Assembly (NCBI GenBank): GCA_017853515.1
Contig: JAFMJK010000038.1
Span: forward strand, 1-13,331
Direction of reading: 5' to 3'
Length of the DNA: 13,331 nucleotides
From: Chthoniobacterales bacterium
Lineage (GTDB): Bacteria > Verrucomicrobiota > Verrucomicrobiia > Chthoniobacterales > JACTMZ01
The first letter of the stretch is position 1, and the number at the start of each line of letters is the position of its first letter. A model generated the notes under the pieces. It was not told the DNA's origin. It searched no databases and was given only the letters and a program-made list of their open reading frames with translations. Made by a program: the position numbers and the translations under genes. Below are positions 1 to 7,213 of the stretch, piece after piece.

Positions 1-2069
1 GCCGCCTCGGCCGCGCGTTTTTTCCTGCGGCGGGCGGCTTCGGCCAGGAACTGTTCCTGCGCGTCCCAGAGCTCGCCCTCGCGGGGGGCGGGGATGTATG
101 TGCCGTCGGGCTGGAGAATCTCCGCCTTCATGTTGTCGCGCCAGAAGTAGTCGATGATTTCCTCCACGTGGTTCTTCATGCCGTCGCCCTGCACGGGAAA
201 GACGGCTTCGACGCGGTGGAAAAAATTGCGCTCCATCCAATCGGCGCTGCCGAGGAAAAACTGCGGATCGCCGCCGTTTTCGAACCGGTAGATGCGGCTG
301 TGCTCGAGGAAGCGACCGACGATGCTGCGCACCTCGATGTTCTCGCTGACGCCGGGAATTCCCGGGCGCAGCGCGCAGATGCCGCGCACGAGAAGGCGGA
401 CTTTCACGCCGGCTTGGGACGCGCGGTAGAGGGCCTCGATGACTTCCTCCTGCACCAGCGCGTTGACTTTGGCGAAAATCTCCGCCGGACGCCCCGCTTT
501 GGCCTGCGCGATCTCGTTGTCGATCATTCCGAGAATGTCTTTGTGCAGATGCCACGGTGCGACGACCAGCTTGTTCGGGGGCGGCAGGTGCGAAACGCCC
601 GTCACCGTGTTGAAGAGATTGGCCACGTCCTCGGTGATCTCGGGGCGCGCCGTGAAGTAGCTCAGGTCGGTGTAAAGGCGCGCGGTCGACGGATGGTAAT
701 TGCCCGTGCCGAGGTGGACGTAGCGGCGTATGCCGTCGAACTCCTTGCGCACGACCATGGCCATCTTGGCGTGTGTCTTGAGTCCGGCCACGCCGTAGAC
801 CACGTCGACCCCGGCCTCGCGCAGTTGGCGCGCCCATTTGATGTTGGCCGCCTCGTCGAAGCGCGCTTTCAGTTCGATGGCCACCACCACCTGCTTGCCT
901 TGCCGCGAGGCCTCGATGAGGAGGGGAATCAGGGGGGAGTCGGAACTCGTCCGGTAAAGCGTCTGCTTGATGGCCAGCGTCTGCGGGTCCTCCGCGGCCT
1001 GCCCGATGAAATCGAGCACCGTCTGGAAGCTGTCATAAGGATGGTGCAGCAGGATGTCGCCCTTGCGGATGTGGAAGAAGATGTCGTGTTCCTCGCCGAG
1101 GCCGACCACCGTGACGGGCGAGAATCTTTTGTATTTGAGGTCTGGACGGTCCAGCTCCGTGGCGATGGGCATGAGGCGCAGGAGATTGACCGGGAAGTCG
1201 ACGCGGTAGACGTCGTCCTGCTGCAGGTTGAAAATCTCGCAGAGCCGCGCGGTGATTTCGGGCGGGCAATCGCGGGGCACCTCGATGCGGACGGCATTGC
1301 CGCGGTTGAGCTTGCGCAATTCGTCCTCGATCGCGCGCAGGAGGTTGCGGGCTTCTTCCTCGTCGACGTAGAGGTTGCTGTTGCGCGTGATGCGGAACAC
1401 GTGGGCCCCGCGCACTTTCATCCCGTGGAAAAGGCGGCCGACGTGTTCCTGGATCAGATTGGCCAGGAAGATGAAATTCTGTCCGTCGCCGCAACCCTCG
1501 GGGAAGGGGAGCACGCGCGGCAGGATGCGCGGGATCTGCACCACGGCGAGATCGGTGGTGAGGTTGTCGCCCTCCAGCTCGACGATGATATTGAGGCTTT
1601 TGTTGAGCAGTTGCGGGAACGGATGCGCCGGATCGATGGCCAGCGGCGTGAGCACGGGGAAAACCTCGCGCTCGAAATAATCCTCGAAATGCTTCCGCGC
1701 CTCCGGGCCGACATCGGCGTAGCGGTGGAAGTGCAGCCCGTGCTCGGCCAGTTGCGGGCGGATCTCGTCGCGCCAGCAGGCGTATTGATCGTCGACCATG
1801 CGGCGCGCGCGTTTCGAGATGGCCGCGAGTTGCTGTGCCGCGGTCATGCCGTCCGGGCCGTGCTCGGCCGCTCCGGCCGATCGCACCTGCTTGAGGCCGG
1901 CCACCCGCACCTCGAAAAATTCGTCGAGGTTGGACGAAACAATGCAGAGGAACTTGAGCCGCTCGAGCAGGGGCACGGACGGATCCATCGCCTGATCAAG
2001 CACGCGCTGGTTGAATTCCAGCCAGCTCAACTCGCGATTGATGAAATATTTGGGATCGGGAAGATCCAT
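1..2069 (-). CDS. ppk: Polyphosphate kinase 1 (PPK1), 3' end beyond the window
   Basis: Transfers the terminal phosphate of ATP to a growing polyphosphate chain, reversibly, through a phosphohistidine. Translating the complement from ATG 2069-2067 gives a continuous reading frame of 689 codons with no stop before the left edge. The N terminus (PKYFINRELSWLEFNQRVL, then SSNLDEFFEVRV) is the classic PPK1 N-terminal domain. An HPFPQLLNKS segment and RLMPIATELDRPDLKYKRF follow. The catalytic phosphodomains carry LKTHAKM with His433 and FLEHSRI with His590. E. coli PPK uses His435 and His592, so spacing is almost exactly conserved. VHLGTGNYHPSTARLYTDLS lies between them. The visible part already equals the length of E. 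coli PPK (688 aa), so the remaining portion is an Ala/Arg/Lys-rich tail (it reads ARRRKKRAAEA at the edge). No good Shine-Dalgarno precedes the ATG; the start is chosen from homology. Divergent from the htrA-type gene. Confidence 0.96.
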   Translation of the reverse strand, partial: MDLPDPKYFINRELSWLEFNQRVLDQAMDPSVPLLERLKFLCIVSSNLDEFFEVRVAGLKQVRSAGAAEHGPDGMTAAQQLAAISKRARRMVDDQYACWRDEIRPQLAEHGLHFHRYADVGPEARKHFEDYFEREVFPVLTPLAIDPAHPFPQLLNKSLNIIVELEGDNLTTDLAVVQIPRILPRVLPFPEGCGDGQNFIFLANLIQEHVGRLFHGMKVRGAHVFRITRNSNLYVDEEEARNLLRAIEDELRKLNRGNAVRIEVPRDCPPEITARLCEIFNLQQDDVYRVDFPVNLLRLMPIATELDRPDLKYKRFSPVTVVGLGEEHDIFFHIRKGDILLHHPYDSFQTVLDFIGQAAEDPQTLAIKQTLYRTSSDSPLIPLLIEASRQGKQVVVAIELKARFDEAANIKWARQLREAGVDVVYGVAGLKTHAKMAMVVRKEFDGIRRYVHLGTGNYHPSTARLYTDLSYFTARPEITEDVANLFNTVTGVSHLPPPNKLVVAPWHLHKDILGMIDNEIAQAKAGRPAEIFAKVNALVQEEVIEALYRASQAGVKVRLLVRGICALRPGIPGVSENIEVRSIVGRFLEHSRIYRFENGGDPQFFLGSADWMERNFFHRVEAVFPVQGDGMKNHVEEIIDYFWRDNMKAEILQPDGTYIPAPREGELWDAQEQFLAEAARRRKKRAAEA

Positions 2070-2083
2070 AAACAGGGGGAGCG

Positions 2084-2111
2084 ATTCTGGGGCCTGCGGG
2101 CCCGAGTTCAA
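2084..2111 (-). promoter_or_regulatory. Possible sigma70-type promoter for ppk
   Basis: On the minus strand TTGAAC (complement of 2106-2111) is followed after 16 nt by CAGAAT (complement of 2084-2089). Each matches the sigma70 consensus at 4 of 6 positions. The predicted transcription start would lie about 8 nt before the ppk ATG, giving a very short leader. This fits the absence of a Shine-Dalgarno but is weak evidence by itself. Confidence 0.25.
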
Positions 2112-2129
2112 GAGAAAGGCGTCCCTTCG

Positions 2130-2157
2130 TTGCGGCCCGGTCGCCCTATGCTAGACT
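2130..2157 (+). promoter_or_regulatory. Possible promoter for the htrA-type gene
   Basis: TTGCGG (2130-2135) and TAGACT (2152-2157) are separated by 16 nt and match the sigma70 boxes at 3 and 4 of 6 positions. An overlapping TATGCT (2147-2152) is an alternative -10 element. The -10 box ends only 10 nt before ATG 2168, so the message would be nearly leaderless. An extracytoplasmic-stress sigma factor would be expected for an HtrA gene but I do not recognise its motif here. Confidence 0.2.
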
Positions 2158-2167
2158 AGGCAGCGCC

Positions 2168-3598
2168 ATGCCGGTCTTTTTCCGCTTCTTGTTCCTGCTG
2201 GGCCTGTTCCCCGCCGTCGCCTCCGCCCAGGAAGCGGGGGCCCAATCCCCGGTGCGGGCGTTGGGCAACGCTTTTTCTTCGGTCTACGAAAAAGTCGCGC
2301 CCAGCGTGGTGGTGCTCGAGGTGGAGCGGCAGGAGGATCCGGTCGGGGCCAACGCCATGGTCTGGGATCTGTTCTTCCAAAACCGCGACCCGCAAATGCA
2401 GCCGGAGCCGGGGCAGAGCGAGGGTTCCGGATTCGTCATCCGCGAGGACGGTTACATCCTGACCAACGCGCACGTGGTGGAGGATGCGGTCGACGGAGGC
2501 ATCGTTGCCCGGTTGCAGGACGGCACGCGGCTGCCGCTGACCGTCGTCGGCATCGATGACAAGACCGACCTCGCCGTGCTCAAAGCGGATACCAAAGGGC
2601 TCCGCGCCATCCAATGGGGTGACAGCGACAAGGTGCGCGTCGGGGAATTCGTCTGCGGAATCGGCGCGCCCTTCGAGTTGGATTACACCCTGACCGTCGG
2701 TGTGCTCAGCGCCAAAGGACGGAGCAATCTGACGAGCACGGTCTACGAGGATTATTTGCAGACCGACACGGCGATCAATCCGGGCAACAGCGGCGGTCCG
2801 CTCTGCGATCTCGACGGTGGTGTCATAGGCGTGAACACGCTGATCAACGGTTTCAACCGCGGCCTGAGTTTCGCCATCCCGTCGAAGCTGGCGCGCGAGG
2901 TCAGCGACGAACTCATCGCGAACGGTCGCGTGGTGCGCCCGTGGCTCGGCATCCGCATCACCACGCTGGGCGAAGAGCCCGACTTGCAGGAAGTGATCGG
3001 CCTGGACCAAGGCGTGCTGGTCAAAACCCTCGAGCCCGACGCGCCGGCCTCGCGCAGCGAACTGCGGCCCGCCGATGTCATTGTCGCCGTGGACGGCACC
3101 GAAGTGAAAACGGCGCGCGATTTGCAGCAGGCCGTCTTGCGCAAAGATGTCGGACAAACCGTCGACCTCAAGGTCTGGCGGCGCAATGTGAAGAGCGGCG
3201 ACTACCGTCAGATTTCCGTGGTGACCGAGGAACTCCCGGCTTCGCCGCTCGCGGCCTCGCGCCGACCGCAACGACCAGATGCCGCGGCGCAGGCCGAAGC
3301 GGGAGGCGAGGAACAACAAAATGAATCGGAGTGGGGTCTCGAACTCGCTGTGCTGACGCCCGATGACGCGAAAAAAGCGGGCGTGAGCGGCGGCGTGCGC
3401 ATTGTCGAAGTCGATCCCGGCGGCCCCGGTGCCGTGGCCGGCATCGAACCCGGAGACATCGTCACGGCAGTCGGTGCGGATGCGGTTTCCGATCCGGCAA
3501 CGTTTTCCGCGGTGATGGCCAAAGTGCGGGGCGACGAGGCCGCGGTGCTCATGATCGAGCGCAAAGGCAAAAAGACCTACGCGATTCTGAAGCGCTGA
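2168..3598 (+). CDS. htrA: Periplasmic serine protease of the HtrA/DegP family with two PDZ domains
   Basis: Envelope quality-control protease/chaperone that degrades misfolded periplasmic proteins. It has 476 residues, typical for DegP/DegQ. Residues 1-20 form a signal peptide (hydrophobic core FFRFLFLLGLFPAV, cleavage after ASA). The trypsin-like domain spans about 35-250 and carries the full triad: His102 in TNAHVV, Asp134 in DKTDLAVLK and Ser208 in NPGNSGGPL. PDZ1 is about 256-355 (starting RPWLGI). A low-complexity Ala/Gln/Glu linker (about 357-387) leads to PDZ2 (about 388-476), ending at the C terminus. Two cysteines (163, 213) are inside the protease domain. The ATG at 2168 is chosen because it directly precedes the signal peptide; the Shine-Dalgarno is poor. 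Divergent from ppk, convergent with the LPS gene. DegP and DegQ cannot be told apart from sequence alone, hence the family symbol. Confidence 0.94.
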   Translation: MPVFFRFLFLLGLFPAVASAQEAGAQSPVRALGNAFSSVYEKVAPSVVVLEVERQEDPVGANAMVWDLFFQNRDPQMQPEPGQSEGSGFVIREDGYILTNAHVVEDAVDGGIVARLQDGTRLPLTVVGIDDKTDLAVLKADTKGLRAIQWGDSDKVRVGEFVCGIGAPFELDYTLTVGVLSAKGRSNLTSTVYEDYLQTDTAINPGNSGGPLCDLDGGVIGVNTLINGFNRGLSFAIPSKLAREVSDELIANGRVVRPWLGIRITTLGEEPDLQEVIGLDQGVLVKTLEPDAPASRSELRPADVIVAVDGTEVKTARDLQQAVLRKDVGQTVDLKVWRRNVKSGDYRQISVVTEELPASPLAASRRPQRPDAAAQAEAGGEEQQNESEWGLELAVLTPDDAKKAGVSGGVRIVEVDPGGPGAVAGIEPGDIVTAVGADAVSDPATFSAVMAKVRGDEAAVLMIERKGKKTYAILKR

Positions 3599-3715
3599 GC
3601 GCGGGATGCCCGGCGCGGTGGCGCGCGACGTGTGACGGGTGACGAGTTTGGGGGCGCTGCAGCGTGGCGCAGTCGGCAGTTTTGTCCGAGGCCTGCCTCG
3701 AAGACTCGGCGCATT

Positions 3716-3737
3716 GTTCAGTTTTCAGCCCCTGAAC
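3716..3737. repeat. Small hairpin with TTCAGT-type motif
   Basis: GTTCAG (3716-3721) pairs with CTGAAC (3732-3737) around a 10-nt loop. The 12-mer TTCAGTTTTCAG (3717-3728) is also present, on the opposite strand, in the right arm of the repeat between moxR and the DUF58 gene, so both spacers carry members of the same short-repeat family. Confidence 0.55.
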
Positions 3738-3800
3738 CCGCGAGGTGGCGGGTGTGGTTGGGCAGTAATCGGGGTTACCGTCCCTGCAAGAGGGAAGGGC

Positions 3801-3866
3801 ACCGACGCTCATAGAGCGCCGCTACACCTCGACGAAAAATTGCAGCGGCGGTCTATGACCGTCGCT
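3801..3866. repeat. Long near-perfect inverted repeat (25-bp arms, 16-nt loop)
   Basis: Left arm 3801-3825 and right arm 3842-3866 are reverse complements at 21 of 25 positions. They share the core TCATAGA-n-CGCCGCT. The loop is A-rich (3826-3841). The hairpin is long and GC-rich enough to form in RNA or as a cruciform. There is no T-run, so terminator function is only possible. It looks like a dispersed intergenic repeat of the kind common in Verrucomicrobiota, an impression from memory. Confidence 0.75.
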
Positions 3867-3973
3867 GCCTGAAAACACTTCGAGTTAGTCGGGAGACAAT
3901 AGTATGCGAGCAACGGGACGTTGTTGTAACGAGGCGGCGTAGGACGTGAGGATTGGCTGCAGTCTTGCTTCAA

Positions 3974-4080
3974 TTCCCCGTGTCTCCGTGACTCCGTGAG
4001 AGGGATTTTCAGAAATCCATCGATCTCACCGGGACACAAAGGCGCGGAGGGCGGCAAGAATGAGCACAGAGAAACGGGAA
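3974..4080. repeat. Compound imperfect palindrome of GTGTCTCCGTG-type repeats
   Basis: The centre is GGATTT (4003-4008), loop TCAG, AAATCC (4013-4018), a perfect 6-bp stem. Outside it GTGAGA (3996-4001) pairs with TCTCAC (4024-4029), and the arms continue with matching at 18 of 26 positions between 3976-4001 and 4024-4049. A second, more distal inverted copy of the left-arm start lies at 4062-4080 (complement TTCCCGTTTCTCTGTGCTC). The repeated CTCCGTG/CACAGAG words resemble an intergenic repeat class seen in several environmental phyla. Lying between convergent genes, it could act as a bidirectional terminator. Confidence 0.7.
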
Positions 4081-4108
4081 GGGGCGGGGGCGGGCGGCGA
4101 TACTGCGA

Positions 4109-5998
4109 TCACGCAGCGCCCAGCACTTCGCGCAGCGCTGCCGCGGCCTCGGCCGGTTCGATGCGTGTCATACAGCGGAAGTCGATGGGACACTCGCGTT
4201 TGAAGCACGGGCTGCAATCGACTTTGTGACGAAGGATGCGGTGGAAATGGCCGAGCGGCGACGTGAGGGCCGGTTCGGTCGAACCGAAGATGGCGACGGT
4301 CGGAACACCGAGAAACGCGGCGAGGTGCATCGTGCCCGTGTCATTGGTCAGGAGGACATCGCAGGCCGAGAGTTCGTCCATCAACTCGTCGAGCGTGGTT
4401 TTGCCGGCCAGATTGCGCACCGGGAAGTCGCACGCCGCGGTGATCGCCTCCGCCGCGGGCGCATCCCCGGCCACGCCGAAGATGACCCACTCTGCCGGGG
4501 TGGTTGCGTGCAGGTCTTTCATCGCCGCGGCAAACCTTTCCGCCGGCCAGCGCTTGGCCGCACCGTATTCCGCGCCGGGGCAAATGCCGATGCGCGGTTT
4601 CGCTGTCGGGCGTGCTGTTTTGCGCTTGAACGAAGGCCCCTCCGGCGGCACGGGCGCGCCGCAAAACTCGGCGAGACGCAGAAACCTGTTCGCTTGGTGC
4701 CCGCCGGACTCGGGAGTGAAGCGCGGCATCTGATCCAGCAACCAGCGCCGCCAATGTCCCGGATAACCGACGACGCGCGGCACGCCGAGCGCGCGCGCCT
4801 CGAGCGCGGTGCGCAACGAATTCGGAAAAAGAATCACCGCGTCGAATCCGCGGCCGATGCGCCGCGCCAATTGCCGCGGACTTTCCCCGGGCAGGATTCC
4901 GATCACTTCGTCCACCGCGGCGACACGCCGCCAAAGGGGTGCGATTTTTTCCGGCACGAGGACGGTGATGCGCGCGTCCGGCCGCCCCGTTTTGCACGCT
5001 TCGACCGCGGGGATGCCCATGACCGCATCGCCCAACCAATTGCTCGAGCGGATGAGCAGGCGGAACGGATCGAGCGTCGAGGCCTCTTGTCCGGGCGGGA
5101 AATGGCATCCGCGTTTCCATTTGCGCCCGAGAAAGCGCGGCCACGGCGTCTTCCAGCGGTTGTGCAGCCAGAACCAATCCTTGGCCGAGACCGTGATCTG
5201 GCGCTCGAGGATGCGGTTCAATTGCGCGGTGAGCTCCACGACCGTCTTGCCCTGCGGCTCGACGGGCGGCTCGATGGTGCAGCGCCAGCGGGCCGGGCCG
5301 ATCGTGTGGATAGCCACGGAAATGAGCGGCGCGCCCGTGCGGTCGGACAAAATCGCGGCAAGCGGCGAGGTCGAAGCCAGCTTGCCGAAAAACGGGGTCC
5401 AGATGCCGCCCTCGCCGGCGTGCTGGTCGATGAGCACGGCGAGGATGCCGCCGCCCTCGATGAGGTCGACCGCGCCGATGTAGCCCTTTTTGCGGTCGAA
5501 GGTCTGCAGTCCGAGGCGCCGCCGGTTCCGGTCGATCAGTCGGTTGAGGTATTTGTTGCTCTGCGATTGGAAGACGGTGCCGACTTGGACGTCGCGCACC
5601 CGCCCGATGAGCTGAGCGTAAAGTTCCCAATTGCCGATGTGGTTGATGGCCATGACCACGCCCTTGCGCCGGTCGAGCGCGCCGCGCAGGTGGTCGAAGC
5701 CGTGCATTTCCACCCGCGCCTGCACGGCATCCTCGGGCATTTTGGCCAGACGGGGGACGCTGAGGAGATTGGCCCCGAGATTGCGGAAATGGTCGCGGAC
5801 CGACCGGCGGATTTCGGCCCCGTCCGCCCCGGGTCCGAGGGCGATGCGCAGATTCCTGCGTGCCAGTTTGCGGTATTGTGGCAGGATTGCCCATGCCGCG
5901 AGCCCGAGCAGGCTGCCCAGACGGAAGACGAATCCCAAGGGCAGGCGTTCGAGCACGGCAAGCAGACCGAGCACCACCAAATATACTGCGTAATCCAT
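4109..5998 (-). CDS. waaF: Bifunctional fusion: lipid A acyltransferase (LpxL/HtrB-like) + heptosyltransferase (WaaF-like)
   Basis: A 629-residue protein whose two halves act at successive stages of LPS assembly at the inner membrane. Residues 1-40 are a hydrophobic anchor (MDYAVYLVVLGLLAVLERLP). Residues about 45-300 are an LpxL-type lysophospholipid acyltransferase with the HX4E motif (His120, Glu125 in NHIGNWE), DQHAGEGG (191-198) and the late DWFWLHNRWK (274-283). About 311-629 is a GT9 heptosyltransferase: RLLIRSSNWLGDAVMG (313-328), CPGAEYGAAKRWP (473-485), TNDTGTMHLAAFLGVPT (551-567) and the WaaF-type cysteine cluster CSPCFKRECP (595-604). No start codon, stop or frameshift lies at the junction (about 300-315), so the fusion is encoded as such. 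ATG 5998 is chosen because the hydrophobic anchor starts there; a longer frame to 6130 only overlaps purK. The symbol refers to the C-terminal half. Confidence 0.9.
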   Translation of the reverse strand: MDYAVYLVVLGLLAVLERLPLGFVFRLGSLLGLAAWAILPQYRKLARRNLRIALGPGADGAEIRRSVRDHFRNLGANLLSVPRLAKMPEDAVQARVEMHGFDHLRGALDRRKGVVMAINHIGNWELYAQLIGRVRDVQVGTVFQSQSNKYLNRLIDRNRRRLGLQTFDRKKGYIGAVDLIEGGGILAVLIDQHAGEGGIWTPFFGKLASTSPLAAILSDRTGAPLISVAIHTIGPARWRCTIEPPVEPQGKTVVELTAQLNRILERQITVSAKDWFWLHNRWKTPWPRFLGRKWKRGCHFPPGQEASTLDPFRLLIRSSNWLGDAVMGIPAVEACKTGRPDARITVLVPEKIAPLWRRVAAVDEVIGILPGESPRQLARRIGRGFDAVILFPNSLRTALEARALGVPRVVGYPGHWRRWLLDQMPRFTPESGGHQANRFLRLAEFCGAPVPPEGPSFKRKTARPTAKPRIGICPGAEYGAAKRWPAERFAAAMKDLHATTPAEWVIFGVAGDAPAAEAITAACDFPVRNLAGKTTLDELMDELSACDVLLTNDTGTMHLAAFLGVPTVAIFGSTEPALTSPLGHFHRILRHKVDCSPCFKRECPIDFRCMTRIEPAEAAAALREVLGAA

Positions 5999-7202
5999 GG
6001 CCGGAACCCACGAATCTATCGGGACAACCGCACAGGCGGAAGGCTTTCGTCCGGTGCTGCCGGGGGGCACGGTCGGGCTGATCGGCGGGGGACAACTCGG
6101 ACGCATGTTCGCCATCGCCGCCCGGCGCATGGGTTATCGGGTGCACACCCTGGAGCCGGCGCCGGACAGCCCTGCCGGACAAATCAGCGACCGCGAAATT
6201 TCCGCGGCCTACGACGATCTGGAAAAGCTGGGCGAATTCGCGCGCGGCGTCGATGTCGTCACGTTCGAATTCGAAAACATTTCCTCCGCGGCGCTCGAGC
6301 ATGTCGCGCCGCTGCGCCCGGTGCGCCCGCGTCCGGAAGTCCTGCACATCTGCCAGAACCGCGCGCGGGAAAAAGAATTTCTCCAGCGCCACGGATTTCC
6401 CGTGGCCGGGCACCGCGTGGTCGAATCCGCGGCGGAAGCCGCAGCCGAAGCCGCCGCCATGGGTTTCCCCTGCGTGTTGAAAACGGCCGACTTCGGCTAC
6501 GATGGCAAGGGACAGTCGAAGCTCGGCAGCGCCGCCGATGCCTCCGAGGCGTGGACGCGCCTGGGCGCGCCGCGCGCCGTGCTCGAGGAGTGGGTTGATT
6601 TCCGCTGCGAGATTTCCGTGGTCTGCGCGCGGGATGCATCGGGGCGCGTCGAATCTTTTCCGCCTTCGGAAAACCTCCATCGCAACCATATTCTTTACCG
6701 CTCCGTTGCGCCGGCGCGGGTCGATCCGTCGATCGCCCGCGAGGCGGAGTTGCTTGCCGTGCGCATCGCGCGCGCCCTCGATGTGGTCGGATTGCTCGCC
6801 GTGGAATTTTTCGTGCGGCGCGACGGCTCGCTCGTGATCAACGAACTTGCCCCGCGCCCGCACAACTCCGGCCATTTCACTTTCGATGCGTGCGCCACCA
6901 GCCAGTTCGAGCAGCAATTGCGCGCGGTCTGCGGTCTTCCGCTCGGTTCACCCCGGCTGCTTACGCCGGCGGTCATGGTCAATTTGCTGGGCGATGCATG
7001 GGCCGACGGCGAGCCCGATTGGGCCGCGCTGCTTTCCGATCCCGACGTGAAGCTGCACCTCTACGGAAAAAGCGAAGTGCGCCCGGGCCGGAAGATGGGA
7101 CATTTCTGCGTGCTCAAGCCCACCGTGGAGGAAGCGGTCCAGGCGGCGGCGGAGGCGGAAGCGCGTCTCTTTGGGCGTGCAGAGACGCTCCATCGCGCGT
7201 AA
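5997..7202 (+). CDS. purK: N5-carboxyaminoimidazole ribonucleotide synthase (PurK)
   Basis: ATP-grasp enzyme of de novo purine synthesis: converts AIR, ATP and bicarbonate to N5-CAIR, the substrate of PurE. The N-terminal nucleotide-fold loop is GLIGGGQLGRM (residues 27-37). FEFENIS (90-96), the ATP-grasp segment FPCVLKTADFGYDGKGQ (157-173), INELAPRPHNSGHFT (281-295) and the late YGKSEVRPGRKMGHF (356-370) are all PurK signatures. At 401 codons it has normal family length. Start is uncertain: ATG 5997 gives about 26 residues before the fold, more than most PurK proteins. GTG 6054 has GGAAGG 10 nt upstream, would begin MLPGGTVGLIGGGQLG as relatives do, and would leave 55 bp for the divergent promoters. 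I keep ATG as the outer limit. purE is not in the window. Confidence 0.94.
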   Translation: MAGTHESIGTTAQAEGFRPVLPGGTVGLIGGGQLGRMFAIAARRMGYRVHTLEPAPDSPAGQISDREISAAYDDLEKLGEFARGVDVVTFEFENISSAALEHVAPLRPVRPRPEVLHICQNRAREKEFLQRHGFPVAGHRVVESAAEAAAEAAAMGFPCVLKTADFGYDGKGQSKLGSAADASEAWTRLGAPRAVLEEWVDFRCEISVVCARDASGRVESFPPSENLHRNHILYRSVAPARVDPSIAREAELLAVRIARALDVVGLLAVEFFVRRDGSLVINELAPRPHNSGHFTFDACATSQFEQQLRAVCGLPLGSPRLLTPAVMVNLLGDAWADGEPDWAALLSDPDVKLHLYGKSEVRPGRKMGHFCVLKPTVEEAVQAAAEAEARLFGRAETLHRA

Positions 7203-7213
7203 TTGCCTTGGGT

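Larger units (their letters stand above)
3599..4108. other. 510-bp gene-free convergent spacer rich in inverted repeats
   Basis: Separates the converging htrA-type gene and the acyltransferase-heptosyltransferase gene. The short reading frames here have no family-like motifs, run over the repeats and overlap one another on both strands, so I call none of them genes. The stretch holds a small TTCAG hairpin (3716-3737), a TCCCT/AGGGA hairpin (3781-3795), a long hairpin (3801-3866) and a compound palindrome (3974-4080). None has a clear T-run, but any could end transcription from either side. Composition is more AT-rich in 3830-4020 than in the flanking genes. Confidence 0.75.

Noticed and set aside
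168..2159. Long plus-strand open frame of 663 codons
   Set aside because: It is antisense to ppk, whose minus-strand translation shows complete PPK1 motifs and both catalytic histidines. The plus frame has no recognisable motif and is a product of high GC content.
2156..3319. Minus-strand open frame of 387 codons
   Set aside because: Antisense to the HtrA-type gene, which has a full catalytic triad and two PDZ domains; no family features in the antisense product.
3549..4057. Short frames in the convergent spacer, e.g. 3549-3812 minus, 3639-3872 plus, 3809-4057 minus
   Set aside because: They overlap one another on both strands, cross inverted repeats, have unusual composition and no motif or ribosome site.
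4226..6917. Two very long open frames, 4226-6598 plus and 4341-6917 minus
   Set aside because: Both are shadows over the LPS fusion and purK: the plus frame is antisense to the fusion, and the minus frame is its alternative frame and then antisense to purK. Compositions are Arg/Ala/Gly-rich and motif-free.
6890..7213. Upstream extension of the small membrane protein frame
   Set aside because: This part overlaps purK in another frame and reads as Arg/Gly-rich shadow sequence; the real protein begins with the charged N terminus and membrane helix at 7214.
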